The notes beneath the pieces are model-generated. The model worked only from the letters and a program-made list of their open reading frames with translations, was not told the DNA's origin and did no database searches. Shown in pieces: positions 1-10,541 of a stretch of DNA of 41,689 nt (position 1 is the first letter of the stretch; each line of letters begins with the position of its first letter). The translations under genes were made by a program, and so were the position numbers. The DNA is from an uncultured Gammaproteobacteria bacterium. Lineage in GTDB: Bacteria; Pseudomonadota; Gammaproteobacteria; Arenicellales; UBA868. Where the stretch lies: assembly GCA_913051905.1 (NCBI GenBank), contig CAJXBY010000002.1:1-41689 (forward strand), given 5' to 3'.

Positions 1-48
1 CTGCGCGATACCGACGGCATCACTGTCGAACTGATTCAAAAACCCTGA
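1..48 (+). CDS. C-terminal end of a VOC (glyoxalase-like) family protein, partial
   Basis: Only the last 15 codons before a TGA are in the window; the gene starts upstream of it. The encoded tail reads LRDTDGITVELIQKP. This matches the closing beta strand of vicinal-oxygen-chelate proteins, where a D-P/T-D-G-x-x-(V/I)-E-L-I pattern carries the last metal-binding glutamate (here the E of VELIQ). VOC proteins include glyoxalase I, extradiol dioxygenases and resistance proteins, and a 15-residue tail cannot tell them apart. The gene converges on the minus-strand peptidase gene 45 bases downstream. Confidence 0.6.
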   Translation: MRDTDGITVELIQKP

Positions 49-93
49 ACAGTCTAATCGGGATTATTTGTGGCAGACTGTCCAGGACCGCTT

Positions 94-1281
94 TCAGCCA
101 GCAGACGCGCCAAAAGGATCATCGATTGAAACGCACGGTTCCGTGAACCACCGTGGTCCTTCACGGGTCATGTATATATGATCTTCCAGGCGCACCCCAA
201 ATTCTCCATAAAGGCAGATCATCGGCTCGTTTGAAAAACACATGCCCTTTGCCAGCGGTGTGTCGTTGCCCTGTACCAGGTAAGGAGGTTCGTGGACATC
301 CAGTCCCAGTCCGTGCCCGGTGCGGTGCGGCAGACCCGGCACAGCGTAACCCGGACCTAGCCCGGCTGCTTCGATCACCCGTCGTGCCGCGGCATCAACC
401 TGAGCCGCCGACGACCCGATCCGGGCCGCCTCGAAAGCTGCCTTCTGCGCCTGTTGCTCTAATACCCAGATCTCCCGCTGACGGTCACTGGGCTCGCCAA
501 ATACGTAGGACCGGGTGATGTCGGAAAAATAGCCATCCACCCGGGCGCCTGTATCGATCAGAATCATATCGCCGCGCTTTAAAGTCTGCGGATACGGCAC
601 ACCGTGGGGATAAGCCGTCGGCTCACCAAACAGCACGATCCGAAACGGGGGCGGTCCGTCACAACCCATTTTAAGGTGGGCATCGATCAAGAACTGCTGC
701 ACCTCGGTCGTGCTAATCCCTTCCGTCATAATGCGAGCTGCAGCCGCCTGAATTGCCAGGGTGATATTCATGGCGTGCTGAATCAGGGCGATCTCAGCGG
801 CTGATTTTTGCATTCGGAGAGGGGCCGTAATTCGATTGCCATTGACGTACTCGAACCCCGGGGCTGCGCCACGCAGTGCGTCATAGACTGAAAACGGTGC
901 TGCTTCGTCTATCCCGACGATGGCCTCGGGTCCGGATTGATTCCGAACGACTTCGGCCACCAGCCGCGCCGGATCTTCATGCTCCTCCCAGGTTCTGATC
1001 TCTTCCCCGAAAAGCAGCATGGCCCGGGTTTTCTCTTCTTCAAATGCCGGGCTGATATAAACCAGATCCCCTCGGGCCGGTATCACGGCCCCATGCAAGC
1101 GTTCACTCGCCCACAGGTCAAGACCCGTGAAATAGAACAGGCTGGTCGTTGCTTCCAGAAACAACGCATCCATGCCCTGCTCGACCATCAACCGCTGGGC
1201 CCTGGTTATCCGGTCGAGTCGCTCGTCTATCGAAATCGGCTGCGCCGCAGCCGGCACCGGCAGCCGCTCCAGCTCGGCCAT
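94..1281 (-). CDS. M24 family metallopeptidase (Xaa-Pro aminopeptidase/prolidase-like)
   Basis: The product is a cytoplasmic dinuclear-metal peptidase of the pita-bread fold that probably cleaves Xaa-Pro bonds or a related substrate. From the ATG at 1281 it has 395 residues: an N-terminal creatinase-like domain (about 15-150) and the M24 catalytic domain (about 160-385). All five metal ligands are visible: Asp243 in IDTGA, Asp254 in GYFSDIT, His323 in HRTGHGLG, Glu352 in SNEP and Glu366 in RLED. The reading frame is open to an ATG at 1323, but the ATG at 1281 has GGAGG ten bases upstream while 1323 has no ribosome-binding site, so 1281 is preferred. There is no signal peptide. Family membership is secure; the physiological substrate (dipeptide or creatinine-like) is not known from sequence. 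It follows the permease gene on the same strand. Confidence 0.88.
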   Translation of the reverse strand: MAELERLPVPAAAQPISIDERLDRITRAQRLMVEQGMDALFLEATTSLFYFTGLDLWASERLHGAVIPARGDLVYISPAFEEEKTRAMLLFGEEIRTWEEHEDPARLVAEVVRNQSGPEAIVGIDEAAPFSVYDALRGAAPGFEYVNGNRITAPLRMQKSAAEIALIQHAMNITLAIQAAAARIMTEGISTTEVQQFLIDAHLKMGCDGPPPFRIVLFGEPTAYPHGVPYPQTLKRGDMILIDTGARVDGYFSDITRSYVFGEPSDRQREIWVLEQQAQKAAFEAARIGSSAAQVDAAARRVIEAAGLGPGYAVPGLPHRTGHGLGLDVHEPPYLVQGNDTPLAKGMCFSNEPMICLYGEFGVRLEDHIYMTREGPRWFTEPCVSIDDPFGASAG

Positions 1282-1433
1282 GGCATTCGATCCTCCGACG
1301 CCACGAGTCACCTGGCCCTCCAATGTCGCATCAGACCCTCGTTTGCTCTAAACCACTCATTTTCTGCCTGCCTCTTTTCACTCAAGTACATCAGGAACGT
1401 AAACCTCAACGACTGGAAGCCTACAGCGATATT

Positions 1434-3209
1434 CTAAAGCGGCCAGAAGACAAGTAGCGCGGGCACCCCGACCACGACGACGATGAGCTCGAGCGGCAAC
1501 CCCATGCGCCAGTAGTCCCCGAACTGATATCCGCCGGGGCCCATGATGATGGTGTTGTTCTTGTGACCGATGGGCGTCAGAAAAGCACAAGAGGCCGCCA
1601 CCGCAACGGCCATCAGAAACGGATCGGGATTGACGTTCAGTGCCCCCGCAACATGTACGGCTATCGGCGCTGCGATCAAGGCCGTAGCGACATTATTGAG
1701 AACGTCCGAAAGCGTCATCGTCACCACCATGATGATCACCAGCACGGCAACCACAGGCAGGCCTTCCGTAATCTGAATCAGCAATTCGGCAATCAGGCTT
1801 GTTACACCGCTGGATTCGAGCGCGGCTCCGATCGGTATCAACGACCCCAGCAACACAATCACCGGCCACTCGACCGAGTCATAAAGCTGGGCGACCGGTA
1901 CTATTCCCAGCAGCACATAGAGCAACGCTGCCCCGGCCAGCGCTACGGGCAACTGCACCAGGCCCACCGCGGCCAGCAGTATCGCCCCGGCGAAGAGACC
2001 AATTGCGAGCCACGCCTTGTCCCGCTGCAGAATCTGAAGTCCCCGGTCGGCCAACGGCAGGCACCCCAGCCACCCCACCACTTCAGGCAGCCGGTCTTCC
2101 GGACCCGAGAGCAAAAGAATATCTCCCGTTCGGATCACTAAGCGGCGGACCCGATCCCGAAAAGGACGTCCCTGGCGGGATACCCCCAGCAGCATCACCC
2201 CCTGCCGGTAGGCCAGCCGCAGATCCATCGCTGAGCGACCTTCGATTCGGGCGCCTTCGGGTACCACGACCTCCAACAGCATCTGATTGTCCGACAGTAG
2301 TTCGGATTTACCGCCGGCCGATGCGTATTCCAGGCCCGCGGCGCCGACGAACTTTTCCATAGCGGCAACAGCACCTTGCATAACCACGAAATCACCGCTG
2401 CGCACCGTCTCCCGACGGGCGAAACCGGGAAGACGCTTGCCCGCGCGGACCAGGCCCAGCAGAGCAATATCGTGTTCCTCGGCCATCGGGTAAAGATCAC
2501 GCATCCGTTCTCCGGCAACAGCACTGTCTTTCGGCACTCTGGCCTCCGCCACATAACCTTCAAGATCCTGAAGATCCTGGCGGGGCTGGTACTGCCGTCT
2601 TTCCGCAGGCAGGAGTCTCCATCCGACCAGGGCAACGTAAGCCACACCGACCAGGGCCACCACCAGTCCCACTGCCGCAAAATCAAACATGCCGAACGCT
2701 TCCCCCAATGCGTCTCCCCGGAACGTGGCCACTACGATGTTCGGCGGTGTGCCGATCATCGTGACCATTCCGCCCAGGATCGTCGCAAACGAGAGGGGCA
2801 TCAGCGTCAGGGCCGGACTGCGCTTGGCCTTGGCAGCTGCTTCCATATCTACAGGCATCAGCAGCGCCAATGCGGCAACATTGTTCATCAGGCCTGACAG
2901 TGCGGCACCGACAGCCGAGACGATCCCGATGTGCGTACCGATACTGGCGGTTCCTCGAATCACATAACGGGCAATCATCTCGACGGCACCTGAATTAGCG
3001 AGGCCACGGCTGACCACCAGTACCAGCGCTATGATGACGGTAGCCGGGTGACCGAACCCCGCAAACGCGCCCGCCGCCGGAACTGCGCCACCAACGGCCG
3101 CTACCACCAGTGCGCCAAAGGCCACCAGATCGTAGCGAATACGCCCCCACAGCAGCATGGCGAAGACTGCCAGCAGAAGGAGGAGCAGGAAAACCTGCTG
3201 TGCATTCAT
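1434..3209 (-). CDS. SLC13/DASS-type anion permease with two RCK_C (TrkA-C) domains
   Basis: The product is an inner-membrane sodium- or proton-coupled transporter of the ArsB/NhaD-SLC13 group, of the kind often annotated as a sulfate or dicarboxylate permease. The 591-residue protein has an N-terminal membrane half (about 5-200) with the family helix-break motifs MNNVAALALLMPV (108-120) and GTPPN (153-157). Two cytoplasmic RCK_C domains follow at about 213-292 and 300-382, then a second membrane half with LNNVATALIA and TPIGHKNNTIIMGPGGY. The two-halves-around-RCK layout is typical of this subfamily. It sits 32 bases downstream of the HSD10-like dehydrogenase gene on the same strand, so the two may be cotranscribed. 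The substrate cannot be read from the sequence. Confidence 0.88.
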   Translation of the reverse strand: MNAQQVFLLLLLLAVFAMLLWGRIRYDLVAFGALVVAAVGGAVPAAGAFAGFGHPATVIIALVLVVSRGLANSGAVEMIARYVIRGTASIGTHIGIVSAVGAALSGLMNNVAALALLMPVDMEAAAKAKRSPALTLMPLSFATILGGMVTMIGTPPNIVVATFRGDALGEAFGMFDFAAVGLVVALVGVAYVALVGWRLLPAERRQYQPRQDLQDLEGYVAEARVPKDSAVAGERMRDLYPMAEEHDIALLGLVRAGKRLPGFARRETVRSGDFVVMQGAVAAMEKFVGAAGLEYASAGGKSELLSDNQMLLEVVVPEGARIEGRSAMDLRLAYRQGVMLLGVSRQGRPFRDRVRRLVIRTGDILLLSGPEDRLPEVVGWLGCLPLADRGLQILQRDKAWLAIGLFAGAILLAAVGLVQLPVALAGAALLYVLLGIVPVAQLYDSVEWPVIVLLGSLIPIGAALESSGVTSLIAELLIQITEGLPVVAVLVIIMVVTMTLSDVLNNVATALIAAPIAVHVAGALNVNPDPFLMAVAVAASCAFLTPIGHKNNTIIMGPGGYQFGDYWRMGLPLELIVVVVGVPALLVFWPL

Positions 3210-3241
3210 GGTCGGAAAACCAGCGAAAGACAGGGCAGCAG

Positions 3242-4006
3242 CTAACGGGGCTGCATTCGGATTGCCCCGTCCAGTCGGATCACATCACCATTGAGCATTT
3301 CATTGTCAACAATGTGTTCTACCAGACCAGCGAATTCCTCCGGCTGTCCCAGTCTCTTGGGAAACGGCACCTGGCTGGCGAGGCTCTCCTGTACCTCTTC
3401 GGGCAACCCACCAAGCATAGGCGTCCGGATCAGGCCCGGCGCGATGGTCATAACCCGTATGCCAAACTGTGCCAGTTCCCTGGCTGCCGGCAGGGTCAGC
3501 GCCACGACGCCGCCCTTAGACGAACTGTAGGCAGCCTGCCCGATCTGCCCGTCATAAGCGGCAACCGACGCTGTGTTGACAATCACCCCACGGCTGCCGC
3601 TTTCGGAGACTGTCTCCAGATCCTTCATACGAGCCGCGGCGAGCCGCATCACATTGAATGTCCCGATCAAGTTAACGTTGATCACCTGCTGGTAGGCGGC
3701 GAGATCATGCGGGCCTTCACGACCGACAATGCGCGAGGCCAGAGCGATGCCCGCACAACTGACGACGACCCTGGGGGCTCCGACGGCCTCCACCACCCTA
3801 TCCACCGCAACGGCGGTCGATCCCGCCTCGGACACATCGCAGCCGATGCCCACGCCCCCGAGTTTCTCTGCTGCCGCTTGGGCTGCCGTTTCGTCGACGT
3901 CCAGTATCGCCACCCGCGCACCCCGGGCCGCCAGAGCCTCAGCAGTTGCGGCACCCATACCAGATGCCCCGCCCGTCACCAGTACAGGTTCTTTGTTCAG
4001 ATTCAT
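3242..4006 (-). CDS. SDR family 3-hydroxyacyl-CoA dehydrogenase, HSD10 (type II) like
   Basis: This NAD-dependent short-chain dehydrogenase probably oxidises 3-hydroxyacyl-CoA intermediates of fatty-acid or branched-chain amino-acid degradation. In its 254 residues are the cofactor loop TGGASGMG (11-18), the NAD-selecting Asp36, the catalytic Ser147 in NTASVAA, and Tyr160 and Lys164 in YSSSK. The CAG in place of NAG at 85-87, the block GQAAYSSSKGG and the C-terminal LDGAIRMQP are hallmarks of HSD17B10-type enzymes. The start is the ATG at 4006; no strong ribosome-binding site is visible. It diverges from the ETF:quinone oxidoreductase gene, which fits a shared role in acyl-CoA oxidation because that enzyme re-oxidises ETF reduced by acyl-CoA dehydrogenases. 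This functional link is inference. Confidence 0.87.
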   Translation of the reverse strand: MNLNKEPVLVTGGASGMGAATAEALAARGARVAILDVDETAAQAAAEKLGGVGIGCDVSEAGSTAVAVDRVVEAVGAPRVVVSCAGIALASRIVGREGPHDLAAYQQVINVNLIGTFNVMRLAAARMKDLETVSESGSRGVIVNTASVAAYDGQIGQAAYSSSKGGVVALTLPAARELAQFGIRVMTIAPGLIRTPMLGGLPEEVQESLASQVPFPKRLGQPEEFAGLVEHIVDNEMLNGDVIRLDGAIRMQPR

Positions 4007-4147
4007 TTCATATTGACCTAAAAAGTGGTTTGTCCAGAAGACCGATGGCCCGTTTATAACAGAAATCTCTTCCTACCAGCCTTCCATGTCGGACGGCAGA
4101 GCGGTACCCTACGCACCTCAGGATGCCCCAAAAAAGATCACAACCCT

Positions 4148-5821
4148 ATGAGCGACGATAACGAACCGATTGAACGTGAGTCAATGGAAGTGGACGTCCT
4201 GGTCGTGGGTGCCGGACCCGCCGGTCTCGCGACTGCCTGCCGTCTGATGCAGTTGTCTCAGGAAAACGAGCGGGAGCTGAATGTGGTGGTACTGGAAAAA
4301 GGTTCCGAGGTGGGTACTCACATTCTGTCCGGAGCCGTGATCGAGCCCACTGCCCTGAACGAACTCTTTCCTGACTGGCAGTCAAACGGTGCGCCCCTGA
4401 CCACTCCCGTCACGCGCGATGAGATGTACTTTTATCGGAACGCCGAGAAAGCGCTTAAAGTCCCCAACTTCATGATTCCGAGGACGATGCACAACCAAGG
4501 CAACTACATTGTCAGCCTCGGCAAAGTTGTGCGTTGGCTTGGGGAGCAGGCGGAATCCCTGGGCGCTGAGATATTCCCCGGGTTTCCCGCCAGTGAGGTC
4601 CTGTTCAGTGAATTGGGTGCCGTCAAGGGCGTGGCGACCGGCGAGATGGGTATATCGGCCTCTGGCGAGCGTAAAAGCACCTACGAACCCGGCATGGAAC
4701 TGCACGCCAAGTACACCATATTCGCTGAAGGTTGTCGGGGCCACCTCGGAAAGCAACTGATCGAGCAATACGCTCTGGACCATGAAAAGTCACCCCAACA
4801 TTACGGCATCGGCCTGAAAGAACTCTGGGAGATCGACTCCTCGAAACACGAACCTGGTCTTGTCGTTCACGGTGCCGGATGGCCGCTCAATGAGAACGGT
4901 GCCACCGGCGGATCTTTTCTCTATCACCTTGAGGACAATCTCGTTTCCCTGGGCCTGATCGTGGACCTGAACTACGAGCATCCCTATCTCAGTCCCTATG
5001 AGGAACTTCAGCGGTACAAGACCCACCCCGGCGTCAGGCGTTACCTCGAAGGTGGCAAACGAATCAGCTACGGCGCAAGAGCCATCACCAAAGGCGGTTT
5101 CAACTCGCTGCCCAAAATGTCTCTCCCCGGGGGTTTCGTCATCGGCTGCAATGCCGGAACCTTGAACTTCTCGAAGATCAAAGGCACCCACACCGCGATG
5201 AAATCAGGCATGATTGCGGCCGAGACGATTTTCGGGGTGTTGTCTGACGGCGACCCGGGCGGCAAAGACCACACCCACTACCAGAGCAAGGTCGATATCT
5301 CCTGGCTGTACACCGAACTCAAGAGTGCCCGTAACTTCGGACCCGCGCTGCATAAATTCGGGACCTATGCTGGGGGGGCATTCAACTATCTGGACCAGAA
5401 CTGGTTTCGGGGCAAACTGCCCTTTACCTTGCGGGACAATACCACCGACCACGGGTCGATTAAAGACGCCAGCGGGTTTTCGCCCATCGAATATCCCCGT
5501 CCTGACGGCGTGCTGACCTTCGACCAGAACTCATCAGTCTTTCTGACCAACACGAACCATGAAGAGGATCAACCGGTCCACCTGAAGCTTGCCAATGAAA
5601 ACATTCCGCTCGGTGTCAACCTCAGCCGCTGGCAGGAACCTGCCCAACGCTACTGTCCGGCCGGAGTCTATGAGATCCTCGAAGACGAGAAAGGCAAACG
5701 TTTTCAGATCAATGCACAGAACTGTATCCACTGCAAAACGTGCGACATCAAGGACCCGAGCCAGAACATCACCTGGGTTACCCCAGAAGGTGGGGGTGGA
5801 CCCGCCTATGCGGAGATGTGA
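4148..5821 (+). CDS. Electron-transfer-flavoprotein:ubiquinone oxidoreductase (ETF-QO)
   Basis: This membrane-associated flavo-iron-sulfur enzyme passes electrons from reduced ETF to ubiquinone and links acyl-CoA and amine dehydrogenation to the respiratory chain. The 557-residue protein has the FAD-binding GAGPAGLATA at 21-30, a C-terminal ubiquinone/FAD region with GCNAGTLNFSKIKGTHTAMK, and a [4Fe-4S] site at Cys503, Cys526, Cys529 and Cys532 (INAQNCIHCKTCDIKDP). Length and motifs match bacterial and mitochondrial ETF-QO throughout. The frame is open from 4025, but homologues begin near the ATG at 4148 (MSDDNEPIERESME), which is used here. It ends 9 bases from the convergent purL gene, with no room for a separate terminator. 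Confidence 0.96.
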   Translation: MSDDNEPIERESMEVDVLVVGAGPAGLATACRLMQLSQENERELNVVVLEKGSEVGTHILSGAVIEPTALNELFPDWQSNGAPLTTPVTRDEMYFYRNAEKALKVPNFMIPRTMHNQGNYIVSLGKVVRWLGEQAESLGAEIFPGFPASEVLFSELGAVKGVATGEMGISASGERKSTYEPGMELHAKYTIFAEGCRGHLGKQLIEQYALDHEKSPQHYGIGLKELWEIDSSKHEPGLVVHGAGWPLNENGATGGSFLYHLEDNLVSLGLIVDLNYEHPYLSPYEELQRYKTHPGVRRYLEGGKRISYGARAITKGGFNSLPKMSLPGGFVIGCNAGTLNFSKIKGTHTAMKSGMIAAETIFGVLSDGDPGGKDHTHYQSKVDISWLYTELKSARNFGPALHKFGTYAGGAFNYLDQNWFRGKLPFTLRDNTTDHGSIKDASGFSPIEYPRPDGVLTFDQNSSVFLTNTNHEEDQPVHLKLANENIPLGVNLSRWQEPAQRYCPAGVYEILEDEKGKRFQINAQNCIHCKTCDIKDPSQNITWVTPEGGGGPAYAEM

Positions 5822-5830
5822 ACGCAGGCG

Positions 5831-8800
5831 TCAGTCACTAAAGGCCCGCGCGTTCTGAAAAAGGCGCAGCCATGGGCTGTGCTCTCCCCAGTGGTCCGGG
5901 TGCCAGGAGTTGTTGAGAGTGCGGAACACTCTCTCCGGGTGAGGCATCATGATCGTCACCCTTCCCTCTGCTGCCGTCAATCCGGTAACGCCGCCGGCTG
6001 AACCATTGGGATTGAACGGATAGTTCTGCGCGACAGACCCATAATTATTCACGTAACGCAACGCGATCTGTTGCGAGGCAGACAACGTGCTAAGGGCTTC
6101 GTTGCCGCTGAACTCGGCCCGCCCTTCTCCGTGAGCTACCACGATCGGCAGACGGCTGCCGGCCATCCCGCTGAACAGAACGGAGTCAGACTCCAGCACC
6201 TCCACCATCACCTGCCGCGCTTCGTACTGTTCAGAAAGGTTTCGTCCGAATTCCGGCCAGTGCTCGGCTCCGGGGATTAGGGATTTCAGGGCGGCAATCA
6301 TCTGGCAGCCATTACAGACCCCGAGCGCAAAACGGTCGGGTCGGTTGAAAAAGACTTCGAACATCTCCTTTAACGCACCGTCCAGAAGGATCGTCTTGGC
6401 CCACCCCTGACCCGCACCCAGCACATCGCCGAATGAAAAACCCCCGCACGCTGCAAACCCCTGGAATGATTCCAGGTGGTGCCGACCTTCGCTGAGGTCA
6501 CTCATGGTGACATCAATCGCACAGAAACCGGCGCGGTCGAAAACTGCCGCCATTTCCAGGTGGCCGTTCACACCCTGTTCGCGCAACACCGCAATCCTTG
6601 GGCGCCGACCGGACAAAATAGCGCGGGTTGCCGGGTTTTGTGTAGGATCGAATGTGAGACTTTCGTGAAGACCCGGGTCGTCAACATCCAGCAGGCGATC
6701 ATATTCCTCAAGCGCACAATCCGGGTTGTCACGCAGGGTCTGCATCCGCCAGCTCACTTCGGACCACGTTCTGTGACACTCCACCCTGGGTACCGAAAAA
6801 ACCTCTGCGCCGGAAACTTTGATCCTGATGTCGTCGTGCAGGGCACTCGGTGACCCCAGAGACCGTACACAGTCTCCCAGCCCGTTCTCCTCAAACACAT
6901 CCATGACGGCTTCTATATCTTCATTTTTTATCTGGACGACGGCTCCCAGCTCTTCCGAGAAAAGTGCGCCCAATAAGTCGTCCGCCGCCCCCAGTTCAAT
7001 ATCCAGGCCACAGCGACTGGCGAACGCCATCTCGCACAATGAAACAAACAGCCCGCCGTCCGAGCGGTCGTGATAGGCGCATAATCGCCCTTCCGCCATC
7101 AGGCGGCGCGTCGCCCGAAAAAATCCTGCCAAATGTGCCGGCGTATGGACATCGGGTGCCCGCTGCCCAACCTGACCGAAGACCTGGGCCAATGCCGAGC
7201 CACCCAGCCGGTTACGGCCCTGCCCGAGGTCGATCAGCAGTAACGCCGTCGACCGGTCGGTCCTCAGCTTTGGCGTCAGCGTCAAACGGGTATCCGCAAC
7301 CGGGGCAAAGGCGGTGACCACAAGGGAAAGCGGTGCGACCACGTTGTAGCTTTCGTCTGCGTCGCGCCACACGGTCTTCATCGACATCGAGTCCTTACCC
7401 ACCGGAATCGAGACCCCCAGTTCCGGGCAGACTTCCAGCGCGACGCTTCGCACCGCGTCAAACAGGGCGGCGTCCTGCCCCGGGTGTCCAGCAGCCGCCA
7501 TCCAGTTGGCCGACAGCCGCACGTCGGAGAGATCCTCGACCGCCGATGCCGCAAGATTGGTGATCGCTTCAGCTACCGCCATTCGCGCACTGGCTACGGG
7601 ATCGACTAGCGCAATGACCGCCCGTTCACCCAGCGCTATGGCTTCCCCCGCGTAGCCCTCGAATCCAGCAGTAGTCACTGCGACATCCGCAACCGGCACC
7701 TGCCAAGGTCCAACCATCTGATCCCGGGCCACTTGCCCCGTAACGCTACGGTCGCCGATGGTGATCAGAAAGCTCTTGTCGCCGACGCTCGGCAATCTCA
7801 GAACGCGTCGGGCGGCCTCATCGAGATCAATTCCCTCGAGATTCAGGTTCGGATAAGGCTGCAGATGCCGGACCACGGTGCGGTGCATGCGCGGGGGATT
7901 GCCGAACAACACGTCCATCTCCAGGTCTATAGGATCCGCTGGATCGTTGGGCGTACCGTGTTTTCCGGCAACGTTCCCGCGACTGCCCGCAAGCCGCAGT
8001 GATCTGGCTTCTGTTGCCTCACCGACCACGCTGTAGAGACAGCGTTCGCGCCGGCAAATCGCCTCGAATACATCAACGCTCTTCGGCAGTATGGCAACCA
8101 CATACCGTTCCTGCGCCTCGTTGCACCACAACTGCATCGGTGACAAGCCCGGCTCATCCGTCGGGATTGCATCTAGTTCAAAACGGGCTCCCAACCCCGA
8201 ATCCTGGACCAGTTCCGGAAGCGCGTTGGAAAGCCCTCCGGCACCGACATCATGGATACTGACAATGGGGTTCTGCTCACCCAACGCGATACAGCTGTCG
8301 ATCACCTCCTGGCAGCGCCGTTGCATCTCCGGATTGCCTCTCTGCACGGAGGCGTAGTCCAATGATTCGCTGCTGCGGCCGGTGTCAACACTGGAAGCGG
8401 CACCGCCGCCAAGACCAATTAACATCGCCGGGCCGCCGAGAACAATCAACTGCGCCCCGGGAGACATTGTCTTTTTGTGGATGTGACTGGTACGAACGTT
8501 ACCGATTCCTCCGGCCAGCATGATCGGTTTGTGGTATCCCCAGCGAAACGTCCGGCACCCTCCCGCATCAGGCACTTCGAGGGTACGAAAATAGCCCCCG
8601 ATGTTGGGGCGGCCAAATTCGTTGTTAAATGCGGCCCCGCCGATCGGCGCCTCCAGCATGATCTGCAGGGGACCGGCCTGTCTTGGAGAGGTCAGCGCCG
8701 GGCCTTCCCAGGGCATCGTAAAACCCGGCAGACGCAGATTCGAGACGGAGAATCCGGTCACTCCGGCTTTGGGTTTACCGCCTCGTCCAGTTGCCCCCTC

Positions 8801-9748
8801 ATCCCGGATCTCTCCGCCGGAACCGGTTGCTGAACCGGCAAAGGGTGAGATTCCGGTAGGGTGATTATGGGTCTCGACCTTACCGAGAATGTGCAGCGGC
8901 TCGGCGAGCCGACAATACTCTCCCGTATGGGGATCAGGCAGAAAGCGGCAACCGGCATGACCCTCGATGACCGCTGAATTATCGTCGTAGGCCACCAGTG
9001 TGGACGAGCCAAACCGTTCATGGGTCGTGCGGATCATGCCGAAAAGGGAATCGGGCTGGTCAGTACCGTCTATGGTCCATCGCGCATTAAAAATCTTGTG
9101 TCGACAGTGCTCGGAATTGACCTGTGCGAACATCATCAGTTCGGCGTCTGTTGGGTTTCGCCCAATACGCCGGTACTCACGGACGAGGTAATCGATCTCT
9201 TCTTCAGCCAGCGCAAAACCCATGGATATATTGGCATCGGCTAGCGCCTCTCTGCCGCCTTTAACAAGGTCGACCCACTCGAGCGGTGCTGACTCGGCCG
9301 GTTCAAAAACTGCTGCCAGGTGTTCCCGCCCCAGCAGAAGATTTTCGGTCATCCGGTCATGAAGCAGTGGACCGAGCACGCAGCGCAGTTCATCTACGGA
9401 AACATCGCCCTGCACCCGCCACGAGACACCACGCTCCAAACGGAGAATGGCGGCCAGCCCACACCGATGGGCGATATCCGTAGCTTTGGTAGACCAGGGT
9501 GATATGGTGCCTGACCTGGGCACAACCAAGAGTTCAAGATCGTGGCCAGGGTCGCCGGGGCCCTGGCCATAGGCCAGAAGGTAGTGCAGTTGGGAAAGCT
9601 GATCCGGCGGGAGCGGGTCTGCAAGCGTTGCCAGGTGAAGGTACCGGCCGCTGAGTCCCTTGAGTCCCGGCAGCCGGTCGTGTATCTCGCCCAGTATTTT
9701 CTGGACGCGAAACCCCGAAGCCGCCGACCCCCCTTCTAGGATCAGCAA
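5831..9748 (-). CDS. purL: Phosphoribosylformylglycinamidine synthase (FGAM synthase), fused large form
   Basis: PurL catalyses the ATP- and glutamine-dependent conversion of FGAR to FGAM in purine synthesis. The 1305-residue protein is the single-chain form of gamma- and betaproteobacteria: N-terminal domain, linker, two AIRS-like synthetase halves (for example [19 protein letters not shown] and [13 protein letters not shown]), and a C-terminal class I glutamine amidotransferase domain. The glutaminase triad is Cys1145 (GVCNGC), His1270 and Glu1272 (PHPERVF), with the same spacing as E. coli Cys1135/His1260/Glu1262. There is no in-frame ATG near the start. The start is taken as TTG at 9748, because upstream the frame runs back into purC with no better codon, and residues 2-14 align with the usual PurL start. 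It lies 25 bases after purC. Confidence 0.96.
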   Translation of the reverse strand: MLILEGGSAASGFRVQKILGEIHDRLPGLKGLSGRYLHLATLADPLPPDQLSQLHYLLAYGQGPGDPGHDLELLVVPRSGTISPWSTKATDIAHRCGLAAILRLERGVSWRVQGDVSVDELRCVLGPLLHDRMTENLLLGREHLAAVFEPAESAPLEWVDLVKGGREALADANISMGFALAEEEIDYLVREYRRIGRNPTDAELMMFAQVNSEHCRHKIFNARWTIDGTDQPDSLFGMIRTTHERFGSSTLVAYDDNSAVIEGHAGCRFLPDPHTGEYCRLAEPLHILGKVETHNHPTGISPFAGSATGSGGEIRDEGATGRGGKPKAGVTGFSVSNLRLPGFTMPWEGPALTSPRQAGPLQIMLEAPIGGAAFNNEFGRPNIGGYFRTLEVPDAGGCRTFRWGYHKPIMLAGGIGNVRTSHIHKKTMSPGAQLIVLGGPAMLIGLGGGAASSVDTGRSSESLDYASVQRGNPEMQRRCQEVIDSCIALGEQNPIVSIHDVGAGGLSNALPELVQDSGLGARFELDAIPTDEPGLSPMQLWCNEAQERYVVAILPKSVDVFEAICRRERCLYSVVGEATEARSLRLAGSRGNVAGKHGTPNDPADPIDLEMDVLFGNPPRMHRTVVRHLQPYPNLNLEGIDLDEAARRVLRLPSVGDKSFLITIGDRSVTGQVARDQMVGPWQVPVADVAVTTAGFEGYAGEAIALGERAVIALVDPVASARMAVAEAITNLAASAVEDLSDVRLSANWMAAAGHPGQDAALFDAVRSVALEVCPELGVSIPVGKDSMSMKTVWRDADESYNVVAPLSLVVTAFAPVADTRLTLTPKLRTDRSTALLLIDLGQGRNRLGGSALAQVFGQVGQRAPDVHTPAHLAGFFRATRRLMAEGRLCAYHDRSDGGLFVSLCEMAFASRCGLDIELGAADDLLGALFSEELGAVVQIKNEDIEAVMDVFEENGLGDCVRSLGSPSALHDDIRIKVSGAEVFSVPRVECHRTWSEVSWRMQTLRDNPDCALEEYDRLLDVDDPGLHESLTFDPTQNPATRAILSGRRPRIAVLREQGVNGHLEMAAVFDRAGFCAIDVTMSDLSEGRHHLESFQGFAACGGFSFGDVLGAGQGWAKTILLDGALKEMFEVFFNRPDRFALGVCNGCQMIAALKSLIPGAEHWPEFGRNLSEQYEARQVMVEVLESDSVLFSGMAGSRLPIVVAHGEGRAEFSGNEALSTLSASQQIALRYVNNYGSVAQNYPFNPNGSAGGVTGLTAAEGRVTIMMPHPERVFRTLNNSWHPDHWGEHSPWLRLFQNARAFSD

Positions 9749-9773
9749 AACGGGGCGTACTCGGCGCTCAGCT

Positions 9774-10502
9774 TCAGGCAGCGACGGGGGCGTCGAGTGC
9801 CACCCCCAGTCGCAGAGCGACCTCTTCGTAGGCTTCTACCACATCACCGAGGTCACGTCGAAAACGGTCCTTGTCCAGCTTCTTGCGGGTTTTGGCATCC
9901 CACAGACGGCACCCGTCGGGGGTAAATTCGTCGCCCAGTAGCAGATCCCCGCTATAGCGTCCGAATTCGAGCTTAAAATCGACCAGAATAATGCCGGTAT
10001 CAGCAAACAGCTGACTGAGAATCCTGTTGACCGCAAAAGTCTTTTCCTGCATGACCTTGACTTCTTCCGGCGTTGCCCAGCCGAAGGCCTGGATATGGTA
10101 CTCATTGATCATGGGGTCGTGACGGGCATCATCCTTTAAAAAGAACTCAAATGTCGGCGGGTTGAGATCCAGACCGTCTTCCACGCCCAGCCGTTTGCAG
10201 AGCGATCCCGTCGCGATGTTTCGAACAACGCACTCGACCGGGATCATATCCAAACGCTTTACGGAGGACTCGGTATCGCTCAGCAGCTTCTCAAAATGAT
10301 TGGTAATGCCTTCGTCGCGCAGGCAATCCATAATGTGCGCATTGAACCGGTTATTGACCATACCTTTACGATCTAGTTTCTCGATCTTTTCACCGTCAAA
10401 TCGGGAGGTGTCGTCCCGGAATTCCATGATGAGTCGGTCAGGATCGTCCGTCAGGTACAGGGATTTGGCCTTACCTGAATACAACTCCTTTCCCTTGTTC
10501 AA
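9774..10502 (-). CDS. purC: SAICAR synthetase (phosphoribosylaminoimidazole-succinocarboxamide synthase)
   Basis: PurC condenses CAIR with aspartate using ATP in purine biosynthesis. The 242-residue protein has the N-terminal [11 protein letters not shown] and [18 protein letters not shown] segments and both family signatures, [14 protein letters not shown] and [10 protein letters not shown]. The start codon is TTG at 10502: no ATG exists between the upstream in-frame stop (10542-10544) and a methionine too far inside the fold, and AGGAG lies nine bases upstream of the TTG. It sits 39 bases after dapA and 25 before purL on the same strand, so an operon is likely. In E. coli bamC lies between dapA and purC; here it is absent. 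Confidence 0.95.
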   Translation of the reverse strand: MNKGKELYSGKAKSLYLTDDPDRLIMEFRDDTSRFDGEKIEKLDRKGMVNNRFNAHIMDCLRDEGITNHFEKLLSDTESSVKRLDMIPVECVVRNIATGSLCKRLGVEDGLDLNPPTFEFFLKDDARHDPMINEYHIQAFGWATPEEVKVMQEKTFAVNRILSQLFADTGIILVDFKLEFGRYSGDLLLGDEFTPDGCRLWDAKTRKKLDKDRFRRDLGDVVEAYEEVALRLGVALDAPVAA

Positions 10503-10541
10503 TATTTCCAGCTCCTGGTTGGAGGCCCACAGGCCCGGTCG

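Noticed and set aside
2195..2686. A 163-codon minus-strand open frame inside the SLC13 permease gene
   Set aside because: It is an out-of-frame shadow of the permease RCK_C region on the same strand and is Trp/Arg-rich without similarity to known folds.
3110..4021. A 303-codon plus-strand open frame opposite the HSD10-like gene
   Set aside because: It is antisense to a secure SDR gene and shows a low-complexity, Arg/His-rich product with no domain.
4030..4080. TTGTCC-N19-TATAAC as promoter of the ETF-QO gene
   Set aside because: The 19-base spacing is outside the usual range and the leader would be long; not convincing enough to list.
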